From an uncultured Eubacteriales bacterium (GTDB taxonomy: Bacteria > Bacillota > Clostridia > Oscillospirales > Acutalibacteraceae), in the NCBI GenBank assembly GCA_910577755.1, contig CAJTNL010000005.1:1-64000 (forward strand): DNA of 64,000 nucleotides. Reading direction: 5' to 3'. The notes below the pieces were generated by a model. That model did not search any database. It saw nothing but the letters and a program-made list of their open reading frames with translations, and was not told the origin of the DNA. Made by a program: the position numbers and the translations under genes. Below, in pieces: positions 27,774 through 36,223 of the stretch (positions are counted from its first letter, which is position 1; every line of letters begins with the position of its first letter).

Positions 27774-28772
27774 TTATTTGTTTTTCTGCGCACGAAATTC
27801 GTTTTTCCACTTAATAAAATTCCAATTATCCAAAAATTTTTCTGTTGCGTGTACACCATGCTGAAACAACATTTCACTGACTTGTTTTGTAATCATAAAA
27901 TCAGTTGAACGAATATCCATTGCTTTTCCGTTTTTTTCAATGGTGACCGGTATTTGTATGCAACGCTGAAAATCTCCCATTGATTCAGAAATATATGCAT
28001 TATCATAGGAGTCCAGCATAGTTGCAGCTAATTGTTTCATATATTCTATAAAATTGATGCCCCTGGATTTACATATATCAGTACATAACTTGGTTTCCTG
28101 AAATCGAAAACCAAAAATCGGGTACTCAGGCTCTGACTTTCCATTGTCTAAAATCCACATTGGATAATTACTCAGCATACCCCCGTCCACAATATAATGT
28201 TTTCTTCCGTTGATATCCTTTAAAATATAAGGTTCATAAAAAACAGGAATACTCATACTCATCCTCACAGCTTTTGCAATGGAAAAAGACTCCGGGTCTA
28301 GTCCAAAGTTACTCAAATCCCCCGGTAATACCAACAATGTTTGATTTGTAATATCCGAAGCTGTTACCTGTAATTTATATTTACAATCCCCGTAGCCATC
28401 AGAACATTGCAAATCTCCAAATACCCGCACGCCTTTTCTGCTCAACAGTTCTGTGAGCCATTGTTCAAAATAATTCGTACTATATATGCCAAAATGAAAT
28501 AAAACACTCAAAGTTTTTCCTAAAAATCCAAAATAATCAAGAAAATGCTTTTCTTTAAAACGCAAAAACTGCATTTGTTTTAATTCGGTGTATATCTCCT
28601 GACCTGTGTACCCAGCGGCTACAAGCGAGGCCACAATCGCGCCAGCAGATGAACCTGCTACATTACCAAACCTATAACCGTTACGCTCCATCTGATAAAC
28701 GCCGCCCGCTAAGCCAATTCCACGTATACCTCCTCCTTCAAAAACTGCATCGCATCTCTGTTTCAAAGCCAT
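27774..28772 (-). CDS. Patatin-like phospholipase
   Basis: A 332-residue cytosolic lipid acyl hydrolase of the patatin family. All three family motifs are intact: the oxyanion loop GGGIRGIGLAGG near residue 13, the nucleophile elbow GSSAG near residue 42, and the catalytic Asp in DGGMLSNYP near residue 196. No signal peptide is visible. Bacterial relatives hydrolyse phospholipids or acylglycerols; some serve as phage-defence effectors, but no CBASS or signalling cyclase is adjacent, so a lipid-turnover role is the simpler reading. It stands alone. Confidence 0.92.
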   Translation of the reverse strand: MALKQRCDAVFEGGGIRGIGLAGGVYQMERNGYRFGNVAGSSAGAIVASLVAAGYTGQEIYTELKQMQFLRFKEKHFLDYFGFLGKTLSVLFHFGIYSTNYFEQWLTELLSRKGVRVFGDLQCSDGYGDCKYKLQVTASDITNQTLLVLPGDLSNFGLDPESFSIAKAVRMSMSIPVFYEPYILKDINGRKHYIVDGGMLSNYPMWILDNGKSEPEYPIFGFRFQETKLCTDICKSRGINFIEYMKQLAATMLDSYDNAYISESMGDFQRCIQIPVTIEKNGKAMDIRSTDFMITKQVSEMLFQHGVHATEKFLDNWNFIKWKNEFRAQKNK

Positions 28773-28998
28773 TCACCTCATCTTTATCATATGAGCGAAT
28801 AAGTAAATATGCTTCCTATCAAGCTATGCTGTTAAATCTGCTAAAAAACGAACACAAAAACAAAACTTTTAATAGATCCCATAATTAAAATATATCATCC
28901 AAAATTCCAATCATACATAGGCATAATTGTGTAAAACATAACTGCGAAATATAATGGAAACATTGTAAGGTAATAATCGTAATAAAATAGTAAAAATA
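28773..28998. other. Intergenic region upstream of the patatin gene
   Basis: About 225 bp of A/T-rich sequence between the patatin start and the tRNA-Cys terminator. No gene is visible; it must contain the patatin promoter, but no convincing -35/-10 pair stands out. Confidence 0.35.
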
Positions 28999-29041
28999 GG
29001 AATCACCGATACAGTTTAAATTTAACTGCATCGGTGATTCC
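28999..29041 (-). terminator. Terminator of tRNA-Cys
   Basis: Arms GGAATCACCGAT and ATCGGTGATTCC enclose a second stem (CAGTTTAAA/TTTAACTG). On the minus strand it is followed by a T-rich run. It starts 9 bp after the tRNA-Cys 3' end. Confidence 0.8.
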
Positions 29042-29049
29042 GGTACGAC

Positions 29050-29124
29050 TGGAGGTGCCACCCAGATTTGAACTGGGGAATAAAGGTTTTGCAGACCTTG
29101 GCCTTACCGCTTGGCTATGGCACC
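29050..29124 (-). tRNA. tRNA-Cys(GCA)
   Basis: Cloverleaf with acceptor GGTGCCA pairing TGGCACC, discriminator T and encoded CCA. The anticodon arm is AAGGT-CTGCAAA-ACCTT, so the anticodon is GCA. It is separated from the upstream tRNA cluster by a hairpin terminator and has its own terminator. Confidence 0.95.
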
Positions 29125-29158
29125 GTCTCTAAGTTTATTATATGCTAAACCTATTGAT

Positions 29159-29202
29159 AAAATGACGCTTTATTTAAAAGATTTTTAAATAAGCGTCATT
29201 TT
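29159..29202 (-). terminator. Hairpin between tRNA-Gly and tRNA-Cys
   Basis: Two arms of 20-21 nt (29159-29179 and 29183-29202) are complementary except for one bulged base. The stem begins 9 bp after tRNA-Gly and probably ends or attenuates the four-tRNA transcript, though read-through into tRNA-Cys is possible. Confidence 0.75.
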
Positions 29203-29210
29203 GATAGAAC

Positions 29211-29286
29211 TGGAGCGGATGACGAGGCTCGAACTCGCTACCTCCACCTTGGCAAGGTGGCGCTCTACCAGATGAGCTACATCCGC
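29211..29286 (-). tRNA. tRNA-Gly(GCC)
   Basis: Acceptor GCGGATG pairs CATCCGC, with discriminator T and encoded CCA. The anticodon arm is CCACC-TTGCCAA-GGTGG, so the anticodon is GCC. It is the last gene of a four-tRNA cluster (Val-Asp-Phe-Gly). Confidence 0.95.
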
Positions 29287-29291
29287 ACACA

Positions 29292-29367
<76 letters not shown>

Positions 29368-29370
29368 ATA

Positions 29371-29447
29371 TGGCGACCTAGAACGGGCTCGAACCGTCGA
29401 CCTCCAGCGTGACAGGCTGGCGTTCTAACCAACTGAACTACTAGGCC
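29371..29447 (-). tRNA. tRNA-Asp(GTC)
   Basis: Acceptor GGCCTAG pairs CTAGGTC, with discriminator G and encoded CCA. The anticodon arm is CCAGC-CTGTCAC-GCTGG, so the anticodon is GTC. It lies 3 bp from its neighbours in the cluster. Confidence 0.96.
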
Positions 29448-29450
29448 ATA

Positions 29451-29526
29451 TGGTGGGAACAACAGGGCTCGAACCTGTGACCCTCTGCTTGTAAGGCAGA
29501 TGCTCTCCCAGCTGAGCTATGCTCCC
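29451..29526 (-). tRNA. tRNA-Val(TAC)
   Basis: Acceptor GGGAGCA pairs TGTTCCC, with discriminator A and encoded CCA. The anticodon arm is TCTGC-CTTACAA-GCAGA, so the anticodon is TAC. It is the first gene of the cluster, downstream of a good promoter. Confidence 0.96.
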
Positions 29527-29561
29527 AATTTGTCGCTCAATACTTATTAGCGACGTGTTAT

Positions 29562-29590
29562 ATGATATCATCTATTGCAAAATATGTCAA
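29562..29590 (-). promoter_or_regulatory. Promoter of the tRNA cluster
   Basis: On the minus strand TTGACA (29585-29590) and TATCAT (29562-29567) are 17 bp apart, about 40 bp before tRNA-Val. A 6-bp inverted repeat GTCGCT/AGCGAC (29532-29554) lies in the short leader and may aid 5' processing. Confidence 0.75.
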
Positions 29591-29649
29591 CACTTTTCAA
29601 AAAAATTTTTCATTTATTTTTAACGAAGATTTTTTATTTGTGGCTGCTT

Positions 29650-30534
29650 TTATTTTATCATGGCATCTGCTAATTCTTCTAATTCTGTTTTTCCAATTTC
29701 ATGGGTACGGCCGCAATAATGGCACTTAGCTTCTAATTTTCCATGTTCATTAGCAATCTCTAAAATTTCCTCTACGGGTAAACTAATAACAGCGCGTTTC
29801 ACTCTCTGTTTATTACATGGACAAGCATAGGAAACTCCTAATTCATCTAACACTTCCACATCAAAACCATTTAGAGCCTTCCTGCACATATTTTCAATCG
29901 ATACGCCCTGTGCAAGCATAGTGGTAACAGACGGTAACTCCGCAACATTTTTCTCAAGTCGCTCTAATGCTGCTTCACCCGCTCCAGGAAGCGCTTGAAT
30001 TAACAAACCACCTGCCAACAATACTTTATGATCATCCTTATCTAAAAGAACCCCCAAAGCGCACACAGTTGGAATTTGCTCACTGGTTGCAAAGTAATGG
30101 GTAATATCCTCCGCAATTTCTCCTGAAACCAGAGAAATTTGTCCCATATACGGCTCTGCTTCTCCTGAATCCCTAATCACCAACAATAAGCCGTTTCTCC
30201 CCACACCGGCGCTTACATCCAGTTTTCCGTTTGGTTTAAGCGGTAATTGTACATCGGGATTCGTAATACTGCCACGACAGTTTCCCTTGCTGTCTGCAAT
30301 GGCAACCAATGTACCCAATGGTCCTTCGCCATTAATTTTTAAGGTAATACTAGCAATTTCCTGTTTCAGCATTGTCCCCATAATGGAAGACGCCGTTAAC
30401 AAACGCCCTAGTGCAGCGGTTGCAACAGCGCCCATTTTATGAATACACTGCGCTGTGTGCACAATATCACTGGAATCAATAGCAGCCGCCATAATACTGC
30501 CGTCAGAGGTAATACATCTTATTATTTTATCCAT
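29650..30534 (-). CDS. hslO: Redox-regulated chaperone Hsp33
   Basis: A holdase chaperone switched on by oxidation, 294 residues. The zinc-binding switch is complete: Cys238 and Cys240 (CPC) and Cys271 and Cys274 (CHYC). The N-terminal domain opens IIRCITSDGSIMAAAID and contains the family block ITLKINGEGPLGTLVAIAD. GGATAGAG lies before the ATG. It starts 11 bp after the methyltransferase gene, at the end of the engB-lysA-yerC series. In an anaerobe it would guard proteins during air exposure. Confidence 0.96.
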   Translation of the reverse strand: MDKIIRCITSDGSIMAAAIDSSDIVHTAQCIHKMGAVATAALGRLLTASSIMGTMLKQEIASITLKINGEGPLGTLVAIADSKGNCRGSITNPDVQLPLKPNGKLDVSAGVGRNGLLLVIRDSGEAEPYMGQISLVSGEIAEDITHYFATSEQIPTVCALGVLLDKDDHKVLLAGGLLIQALPGAGEAALERLEKNVAELPSVTTMLAQGVSIENMCRKALNGFDVEVLDELGVSYACPCNKQRVKRAVISLPVEEILEIANEHGKLEAKCHYCGRTHEIGKTELEELADAMIK

Positions 30535-30545
30535 TACTCTATCCT

Positions 30546-31295
30546 CTATTTCATTTTTCGAGCTACAACTATCCAGCGTTCACTGTTGGCAGTAGATGGT
30601 ACAAAAGTCATATCGTCATACACCGTAATATATTCCATACCTGCTTTTTCCAGCAAAAACTGAATTTTATCTATACCATATGCCCGTTCACAAAAAGTCT
30701 CTCTGAAACGAGTATACTCCTGTCCTTTTTTTTGTGCAAAAAAATCCAGCGTTATAGCAATAACACCAGTGTCTTCCTCCAATTCGTTCTGCCAAACACA
30801 ATATACCTGTTCAGTATCGTAAATAAAAGTGTTGTTTGCTAATACATGACGATGCTTATAAGGCGTATTAACATCGAACACAAAATATCCACCTGGATTT
30901 AAAAATAAAGCAATTCTTTGAAAAGTTTGTAATACATCTTTCTCTTCTGTTAAATGATTGATACTGTCCAGCGTACAAATCACAGTATCAATTGTACCAA
31001 ATAAATCAAGTTCCTCCATGCGCTGGCATAAAAACAGAATCGGTATATTGGCCTGCGCCGCTTTTTCTTGTGCAACAGTCAGCATGGAGGAAGAAGCGTC
31101 GATACCATAAACATCAACACCGCGTTTTGCTAGTTCAACCGTAAGACTGCCTGTTCCACAAGCCAAATCCAGGGTTAAACCCATAGTATGCCCATGGCGC
31201 TCCATCAATATACAGAAGTACTCTGCACGTTCTGCATATTGTGCGTCAATTGTCAGTTGATCATAAAACTCTGCAAATGCTGTATAGCTGCTCAT
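30546..31295 (-). CDS. Class I SAM-dependent methyltransferase
   Basis: A 249-residue Rossmann-fold methyltransferase. Motif I is LDLACGTGSLTVELAKRG (about 43-60), followed by the acidic ribose-binding GIDASSSML and the motif IICTLDSINHL-like block written here as VICTLDSINHL. It is of the small cytosolic type common beside yerC and hslO in Clostridia; its substrate is not known. Its ATG overlaps the stop codon of yerC (ATGA), indicating coupled translation. Confidence 0.88.
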   Translation of the reverse strand: MSSYTAFAEFYDQLTIDAQYAERAEYFCILMERHGHTMGLTLDLACGTGSLTVELAKRGVDVYGIDASSSMLTVAQEKAAQANIPILFLCQRMEELDLFGTIDTVICTLDSINHLTEEKDVLQTFQRIALFLNPGGYFVFDVNTPYKHRHVLANNTFIYDTEQVYCVWQNELEEDTGVIAITLDFFAQKKGQEYTRFRETFCERAYGIDKIQFLLEKAGMEYITVYDDMTFVPSTANSERWIVVARKMK

Positions 31296-31597
31296 GATTT
31301 TGTTTCATCTTCCTTTGGTAATCTACTAAATACCAACTCGTATCCGTCACAGCCATAATTTAACGAACGGTTTACCCTACTAATTGTCGCAGTAGACGCA
31401 CCTGTTTTTGCAACAATATCGCTATATACACAGTTGTTACTTAACATATGTGCAACCTCTAAGCGTTGCGACATGGCTTTGATCTCAGGAACCGTACATA
31501 AATCTTCAAAAAAATCGTAGCATTCCTCCACCGTTTTTAGCGCAAGAACAGAACGAAATAAAAAATCTACGCTATCGCTTTTTACTTTTGAATTCAT
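31292..31597 (-). CDS. TrpR-like YerC/YecD family DNA-binding protein
   Basis: A small DNA-binding protein of the YerC/YecD family (TrpR fold), about 101 residues from the chosen start. The conserved block CTVPEIKAMSQRLEVAHML is followed by a helix-turn-helix, YSDIVAKTGASTATISRVNRSL. I chose the ATG at 31597 (MNSKVKSD) because AAAGGAAA precedes it; the frame extends 23 residues further upstream without a good site. Its target is unknown. It overlaps the methyltransferase gene by 4 bp and follows lysA. Confidence 0.9.
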   Translation of the reverse strand: MNSKVKSDSVDFLFRSVLALKTVEECYDFFEDLCTVPEIKAMSQRLEVAHMLSNNCVYSDIVAKTGASTATISRVNRSLNYGCDGYELVFSRLPKEDETKS

Positions 31598-31672
31598 AGA
31601 AATCTTTCCTTTCACTTTCATTAAATAATATTGTAGCAAATAGAAGTGAAAAAGTAAATATTCCAACTTTAC

Positions 31673-32971
31673 TCAAAGGTCATTACGAATTAAATCGGCA
31701 TAAGTTTCACGTTTAATAATCACCCTTGGTTCGCTGTCACGAATCATTACAACTGCCGGTTTACAAATACGGTTATAGTGTGATGCCATTGAATAATGAT
31801 AAGCTCCGGTCGATAATACCGCCAATGTATCGCCTACCTCCACTTCTTGAATCATGGTATGCTCTTGAATTAAATCACCGCTTTCACAGCATTTTCCGGC
31901 AATCGTTACTTTTTTCGCAGCCGGCTGACTTGCCTTATTGGCTACCACTACACTATAAGGAGATTGGTATAGCGCATAACGTGGATTATCTGTCATACCT
32001 CCATCAACTGATACGTATGTACGTATATTGGGAATCTCTTTGATGCCGCCGACACGGTATAGCGTAATACCCGCCTCACCCACAATAGACCGTCCTGGCT
32101 CCATCAAAATATAAGGAACGGGGAATTTTAGTTTCTCACAAGTATCATACACCACTTGAGAGATCTCTTTCATATAATCGCCATAAGGAACAGGCGTATC
32201 ACTTTCAACATATTTAATACCAAAGCCCCCGCCTAAATTTAACTCTTCAATTACAATGCCTATTTCCTGACGGATTTGATGCATAAACTCCAACATAATT
32301 TTCGCTGCGTTTTGAAACGGTTCTATATCGAATATTTGAGAACCAATATGGTTGTGCATACCCTTTAAATTCACATGCCGAAATCTGGTAGCAAAATTGA
32401 CTGCTTCCATAGCTTCACCGGTTTCCAAAGCAAAACCAAATTTAGAATCAATTTGACCTGTCATAACAGCTTCATGGGTATGGGCCTCAATGCCAGGCTT
32501 AATGCGCAAAGAAATATTGGCTGTTTTATTTTGTCCCGCCGCTAATCTATCCAGCGTCTCTAATTCTGTAAGATTATCTACAACAAAATGTCCTACATCA
32601 TGTTCCAATGCAAAAATCAGTTCTTCTTCTGTTTTATTGTTACCGTGAAAATGAATACGCTCCGTCGGGAAGCCGGCCTGTAAAGCCGTGTATAACTCGC
32701 CTCCAGAAACAACATCCAGTCCAAGTCCCTCTTCGGCAATGATACGGCACATTTCTTTACAACTAAATGCCTTACTAGCATAAAGAACCATACCACGACC
32801 CTGATAATAGGTATTTAAAGAATTTTGATACATACGGCATGTTTTACGAATTTTCTCTTCGTCCATGACAAATAATGGGGTAGAAAATTCTTGTGCCAAC
32901 GATACCGTATCATATCCACCAATGGTCAGGTGACCTTTTTCATTAACACTTAAGCAATCCGAAACAAACAT
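31673..32971 (-). CDS. lysA: Diaminopimelate decarboxylase
   Basis: Converts meso-diaminopimelate to lysine and CO2 with pyridoxal phosphate, the last step of lysine synthesis. The protein has 432 residues. The PLP lysine is Lys67 in LYASKAFSC, the substrate/phosphate loop is GGGFG (LNLGGGFGIKY), and CCESGD provides the second-subunit active-site residues. AAAGGAGAAAAC precedes the ATG. It lies 20 bp after engB, away from lysC, so the lysine genes are scattered. Confidence 0.97.
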   Translation of the reverse strand: MFVSDCLSVNEKGHLTIGGYDTVSLAQEFSTPLFVMDEEKIRKTCRMYQNSLNTYYQGRGMVLYASKAFSCKEMCRIIAEEGLGLDVVSGGELYTALQAGFPTERIHFHGNNKTEEELIFALEHDVGHFVVDNLTELETLDRLAAGQNKTANISLRIKPGIEAHTHEAVMTGQIDSKFGFALETGEAMEAVNFATRFRHVNLKGMHNHIGSQIFDIEPFQNAAKIMLEFMHQIRQEIGIVIEELNLGGGFGIKYVESDTPVPYGDYMKEISQVVYDTCEKLKFPVPYILMEPGRSIVGEAGITLYRVGGIKEIPNIRTYVSVDGGMTDNPRYALYQSPYSVVVANKASQPAAKKVTIAGKCCESGDLIQEHTMIQEVEVGDTLAVLSTGAYHYSMASHYNRICKPAVVMIRDSEPRVIIKRETYADLIRNDL

Positions 32972-32990
32972 TGTTTTCTCCTTTCAGCTT

Positions 32991-33611
32991 TTACTCCCGC
33001 TCCGTCAACTGTACGGCATAAGCATGTGCAATTGACTGAATGATTTGCTTGATTATATCCACACCCTCTCCGTTTACAGAAGAAAAGGGAATATAATGCA
33101 CTAGACTTTCTCCATTTTCATTACGAAACAGCTCATCAAAATAAACCAATTGCCTTGTACGCTCCGTTTTATTTAGCTTATCACTTTTAGTAACTACCAC
33201 CGCAAAAGAAAAACGCGATTGCATTAGAAATTCAATCATATGCAAATCATTTTCCGTTAATTTATGGCGAATATCAATAATCTGTAATACAAACTCAATA
33301 TTGCGGTCAGAAGATAGATACCCTTCAACCAGCTCTGCCCAGCGCAATTTTTCAGCATGGGAAACCTTAGCATATCCATATCCTGGTAAATCAACCAAAC
33401 GACATTCTTTTAAATTATAAAAATTAATAGTACCAGTTTTACCCGGTGTAGCGCTGACTCTGGCTAAAGATTTACGATTTAAAATTTTATTAATCAAAGA
33501 TGATTTACCAACATTAGATTTACCGGAGAACACAATTTCAGGTAAATCAGACGGTGGCAATTGATTTAGTCTGCCTGCGGAAAATTCAAAAAAAGCGTCC
33601 TCAAATTTCAT
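32991..33611 (-). CDS. engB: Ribosome biogenesis GTPase YsxC/EngB
   Basis: A GTPase needed for 50S subunit assembly, 206 residues. G1 is GKSNVGKSS (30-38), G2 lies around SATPGKTGTINFY, G3 is VDLPGYGYAKV and G4 is VTKSDKL. AGGAGG precedes the ATG by 6 nt. It follows lon by 18 bp, the usual lon-ysxC pairing of Firmicutes. Confidence 0.97.
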   Translation of the reverse strand: MKFEDAFFEFSAGRLNQLPPSDLPEIVFSGKSNVGKSSLINKILNRKSLARVSATPGKTGTINFYNLKECRLVDLPGYGYAKVSHAEKLRWAELVEGYLSSDRNIEFVLQIIDIRHKLTENDLHMIEFLMQSRFSFAVVVTKSDKLNKTERTRQLVYFDELFRNENGESLVHYIPFSSVNGEGVDIIKQIIQSIAHAYAVQLTERE

Positions 33612-33628
33612 GCCGTACCTCCTACTTA

Positions 33629-36082
33629 TCAGATACTGGGTAGTGTTAGCTGGTTTGCATCTTGCTCCACATAGGCATACTCCATATCATGATCAAACAA
33701 GCTTTCCCTTGGAACTGGCTTTCTTGTTAATGCCAGTTCTAATACCTCATCAATCTTGCGTACCGGAAAAAATTCAATTGAGTCCTTTACCACTTGTTCC
33801 ACATCTTCCAAATCTGCCACATTATCAGCAGGAATAATTACCCGTTTCACACCTGCACGATAAGCCGCCATAGTTTTTTCTTTTAATCCTCCAATTGGCA
33901 GCACACGTCCTTGCAACGTAATTTCACCTGTCATGGCAACATCATGACAAATGGGAATACTGGTCAATACAGAGGTCATAACGGTAGCCATGGCAATTCC
34001 AGCCGAAGGACCATCCTTAGGAATCGCACCCTCGGGTGCATGAATATGAATATCCTTACGTTTATAAAATTCACGCATAATCCCAAGCTTATCGACACGG
34101 CTACGAACACAGCTAATTGCCGTTTTTGCTGACTCCTTCATTACGTCTCCCAAATTACCTGTCAGCTCAATTTTACCTGTACCATCCATTACCACAGCCT
34201 CTATAGGCAACAACTCACCACCAACACTTGTCCATGCAAGACCATTGACCAAACCAACTTCGTCCACCCCTGTATTCTGATCTTTCTTATATTTTTTAGA
34301 GCCTAAATACTGTGTTAGTTGTTTTTCGTTTATTGTAATTTTTTGATTCGGATTCTCTACAATGTTTTTAGCACATTTTCGGCAAACATCTGCAATTTTA
34401 CGCTCTAAACCGCGCACACCGGCTTCTTTGGTATAATGTTCAATAATAATATGAATTGCCGCCGGCGTAATTTTTAACTGTTTTGTCGTAAGTCCATGCT
34501 TCTGTAATTGCCTTGGAATCAAATGTTTAGAGGCAATCTGAAATTTCTCTTCATGAGTATAACTCGATAACGTAATCACATCCATACGGTCAAATAACGG
34601 CGCCGGAATGGCAGCGGCATCATTAGCAGTCGTAATAAACATCACCCCACTTAAATCAAACGGGATATCTATGTAATGATCTGTAAAGGTGCTGTTTTGC
34701 TCTATATCTAATACTTCTAACAGAGCAGATGCCGGATCACCTCGGAAATCCTTACATAACTTATCAATTTCATCCAACAAAATTACAGGATTATTAATCC
34801 CCGCCTGTTTGACTGCAGAAATAATTCGTCCCGGCATTGAGCCTACATAGGTTCTGCGATGCCCCATAATTTCAGATTCATCCCGCACTCCTCCTAGTGA
34901 AATCCTTTCAAAATCCAACCCTATAGCCTTAGCAATTGATTTGGCAATAGAACTTTTTCCTACACCTGGAGGACCTACTAAACAGATAATCTGTCCATTC
35001 ATCTTTGCATTCAGCTTACGCACAGCTAAAGACTCTAAAATACGTTCCTTTACTTTTGTAAGACCATAATGCTCTTTATTCAACACCCTTTCAACTTTAT
35101 TAAGATTAATTGTAGATTTACCAGATTGATTCCAAGGTAGATCTAGACACGTTTCTAAATAATTACGCAGCACGCTTCCTTCATGAGATCCAGGAGGCAT
35201 TTTTGACAACCGGTCGCACTCTTTCAGCAGCTTTTCCTCTTGTTTTTCAGGCAAATCTAAAGCAAAAATACGACCTTTCAGTATATAATGCTCCTCTTCA
35301 GGAGATTCATCTTCACCCAACTCATGGTATATGGCACGAATTTGCTCACGCAAAAAATATTCCCGTTGATGTTGGTCCATTTGATCTTTTGCTTTTGAAG
35401 CAATTAAGTTTTCAATTTCAAGTATTTTTGTTTCCTCTTGCAATACCTCAATCAAAAACTCTAAACGTTGATCTGCATTAAAAATTTCAAGTATTTGTTG
35501 CTTTATCTCGGGACCCAGCGCAATATTGCCTGCAATATAATCTGCCAGCGCACCGCTTTCCTTTTGCTTAGTAACACCCATTAAAATATCAGTCGGTATA
35601 TTTTTATAGTTATGAATGTAATTTTCAAACACTGTTTTCATGTGGCGCATTAAAGCTTGAGAGCGATGACTGTCCGTTGAATCCACTTCATTAGGCATAG
35701 CTAAACTGCCTAACATAAAAGGTGTATCCTGCAACATATTCAGTAATTGTGCACGACAAATCCCCTCCACAAATAAACGCAAACCATCTTCTGGATTGCG
35801 ATATACTTGTTTAATTTTTGCAACAACACCTGTTTTATATAAATGCTCTTGTTTCGGCTCACTAGTATCAAAATCCTTTTGACATACCAAAAAAACCGTC
35901 TGGTCCATCTCCATTGCCTGATTCACAGCTAAAATTGATTTTTTTCTTCCCACATCAAAGTGAACCGACATGTCAGGAAACACAATGAGCCCACGCAATG
36001 CAAGAACTGGCATTACAGCTTGTTCCTTCATTAATTCCTTTGATTCATCTTCCTTAATTTCCTCATCTAAATGAATTGTCAT
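33629..36082 (-). CDS. lon: ATP-dependent protease Lon
   Basis: A cytosolic AAA+ serine protease for damaged and regulatory proteins, about 817 residues. The N-terminal substrate domain begins near MPVLALRGLIVFPDM. The AAA+ module has Walker A GPPGVGKSS and Walker B LLDEIDKL. The C-terminal protease domain has catalytic Ser in PKDGPSAGIAM and catalytic Lys in GGLKEKTMAAYRAGV. I chose the ATG at 36082 (MTIHLDEE), with GGAGG 11 nt upstream; an ATG at 36136 adds 18 atypical residues. A hairpin and a palindrome separate it from clpX, so it may have separate control. Confidence 0.95.
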   Translation of the reverse strand: MTIHLDEEIKEDESKELMKEQAVMPVLALRGLIVFPDMSVHFDVGRKKSILAVNQAMEMDQTVFLVCQKDFDTSEPKQEHLYKTGVVAKIKQVYRNPEDGLRLFVEGICRAQLLNMLQDTPFMLGSLAMPNEVDSTDSHRSQALMRHMKTVFENYIHNYKNIPTDILMGVTKQKESGALADYIAGNIALGPEIKQQILEIFNADQRLEFLIEVLQEETKILEIENLIASKAKDQMDQHQREYFLREQIRAIYHELGEDESPEEEHYILKGRIFALDLPEKQEEKLLKECDRLSKMPPGSHEGSVLRNYLETCLDLPWNQSGKSTINLNKVERVLNKEHYGLTKVKERILESLAVRKLNAKMNGQIICLVGPPGVGKSSIAKSIAKAIGLDFERISLGGVRDESEIMGHRRTYVGSMPGRIISAVKQAGINNPVILLDEIDKLCKDFRGDPASALLEVLDIEQNSTFTDHYIDIPFDLSGVMFITTANDAAAIPAPLFDRMDVITLSSYTHEEKFQIASKHLIPRQLQKHGLTTKQLKITPAAIHIIIEHYTKEAGVRGLERKIADVCRKCAKNIVENPNQKITINEKQLTQYLGSKKYKKDQNTGVDEVGLVNGLAWTSVGGELLPIEAVVMDGTGKIELTGNLGDVMKESAKTAISCVRSRVDKLGIMREFYKRKDIHIHAPEGAIPKDGPSAGIAMATVMTSVLTSIPICHDVAMTGEITLQGRVLPIGGLKEKTMAAYRAGVKRVIIPADNVADLEDVEQVVKDSIEFFPVRKIDEVLELALTRKPVPRESLFDHDMEYAYVEQDANQLTLPSI

Positions 36083-36127
36083 AATAAATTTCGCCTCCTG
36101 CATCTGTGTGCATGATATAATATTAAG

Positions 36128-36151
36128 AAAATACACAGATGCGTGTATTTT
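36128..36151. promoter_or_regulatory. Palindrome in the lon leader
   Basis: AAAATACAC (36128-36136) and GTGTATTTT (36143-36151) form a perfect 9-bp inverted repeat around AGATGC, about 45 bp before the lon ATG. It does not match the CIRCE, CtsR or LexA patterns I know. It could be an operator or a short hairpin. Confidence 0.4.
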
Positions 36152-36161
36152 TAAAGAGAAA

Positions 36162-36210
36162 TGGCTGTTGCAAAGCAGAGGAGAATACAGATTGCTCCCA
36201 GCGCAACAGC
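36162..36210 (-). terminator. Hairpin after clpX
   Basis: TGGCTGTTGC (36162-36171) and GCAACAGCCA (36201-36210) form a 10-bp stem starting 13 bp after the clpX stop. On the minus strand TTTCTCTTT follows. It probably ends or reduces transcription before lon. Confidence 0.65.
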
Positions 36211-36223
36211 CAAATGTTATAGT

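Noticed and set aside
27774..28772. Patatin as a CBASS-type phage-defence effector
   Set aside because: No CD-NTase, HORMA or other defence gene is adjacent, and the gene stands alone.
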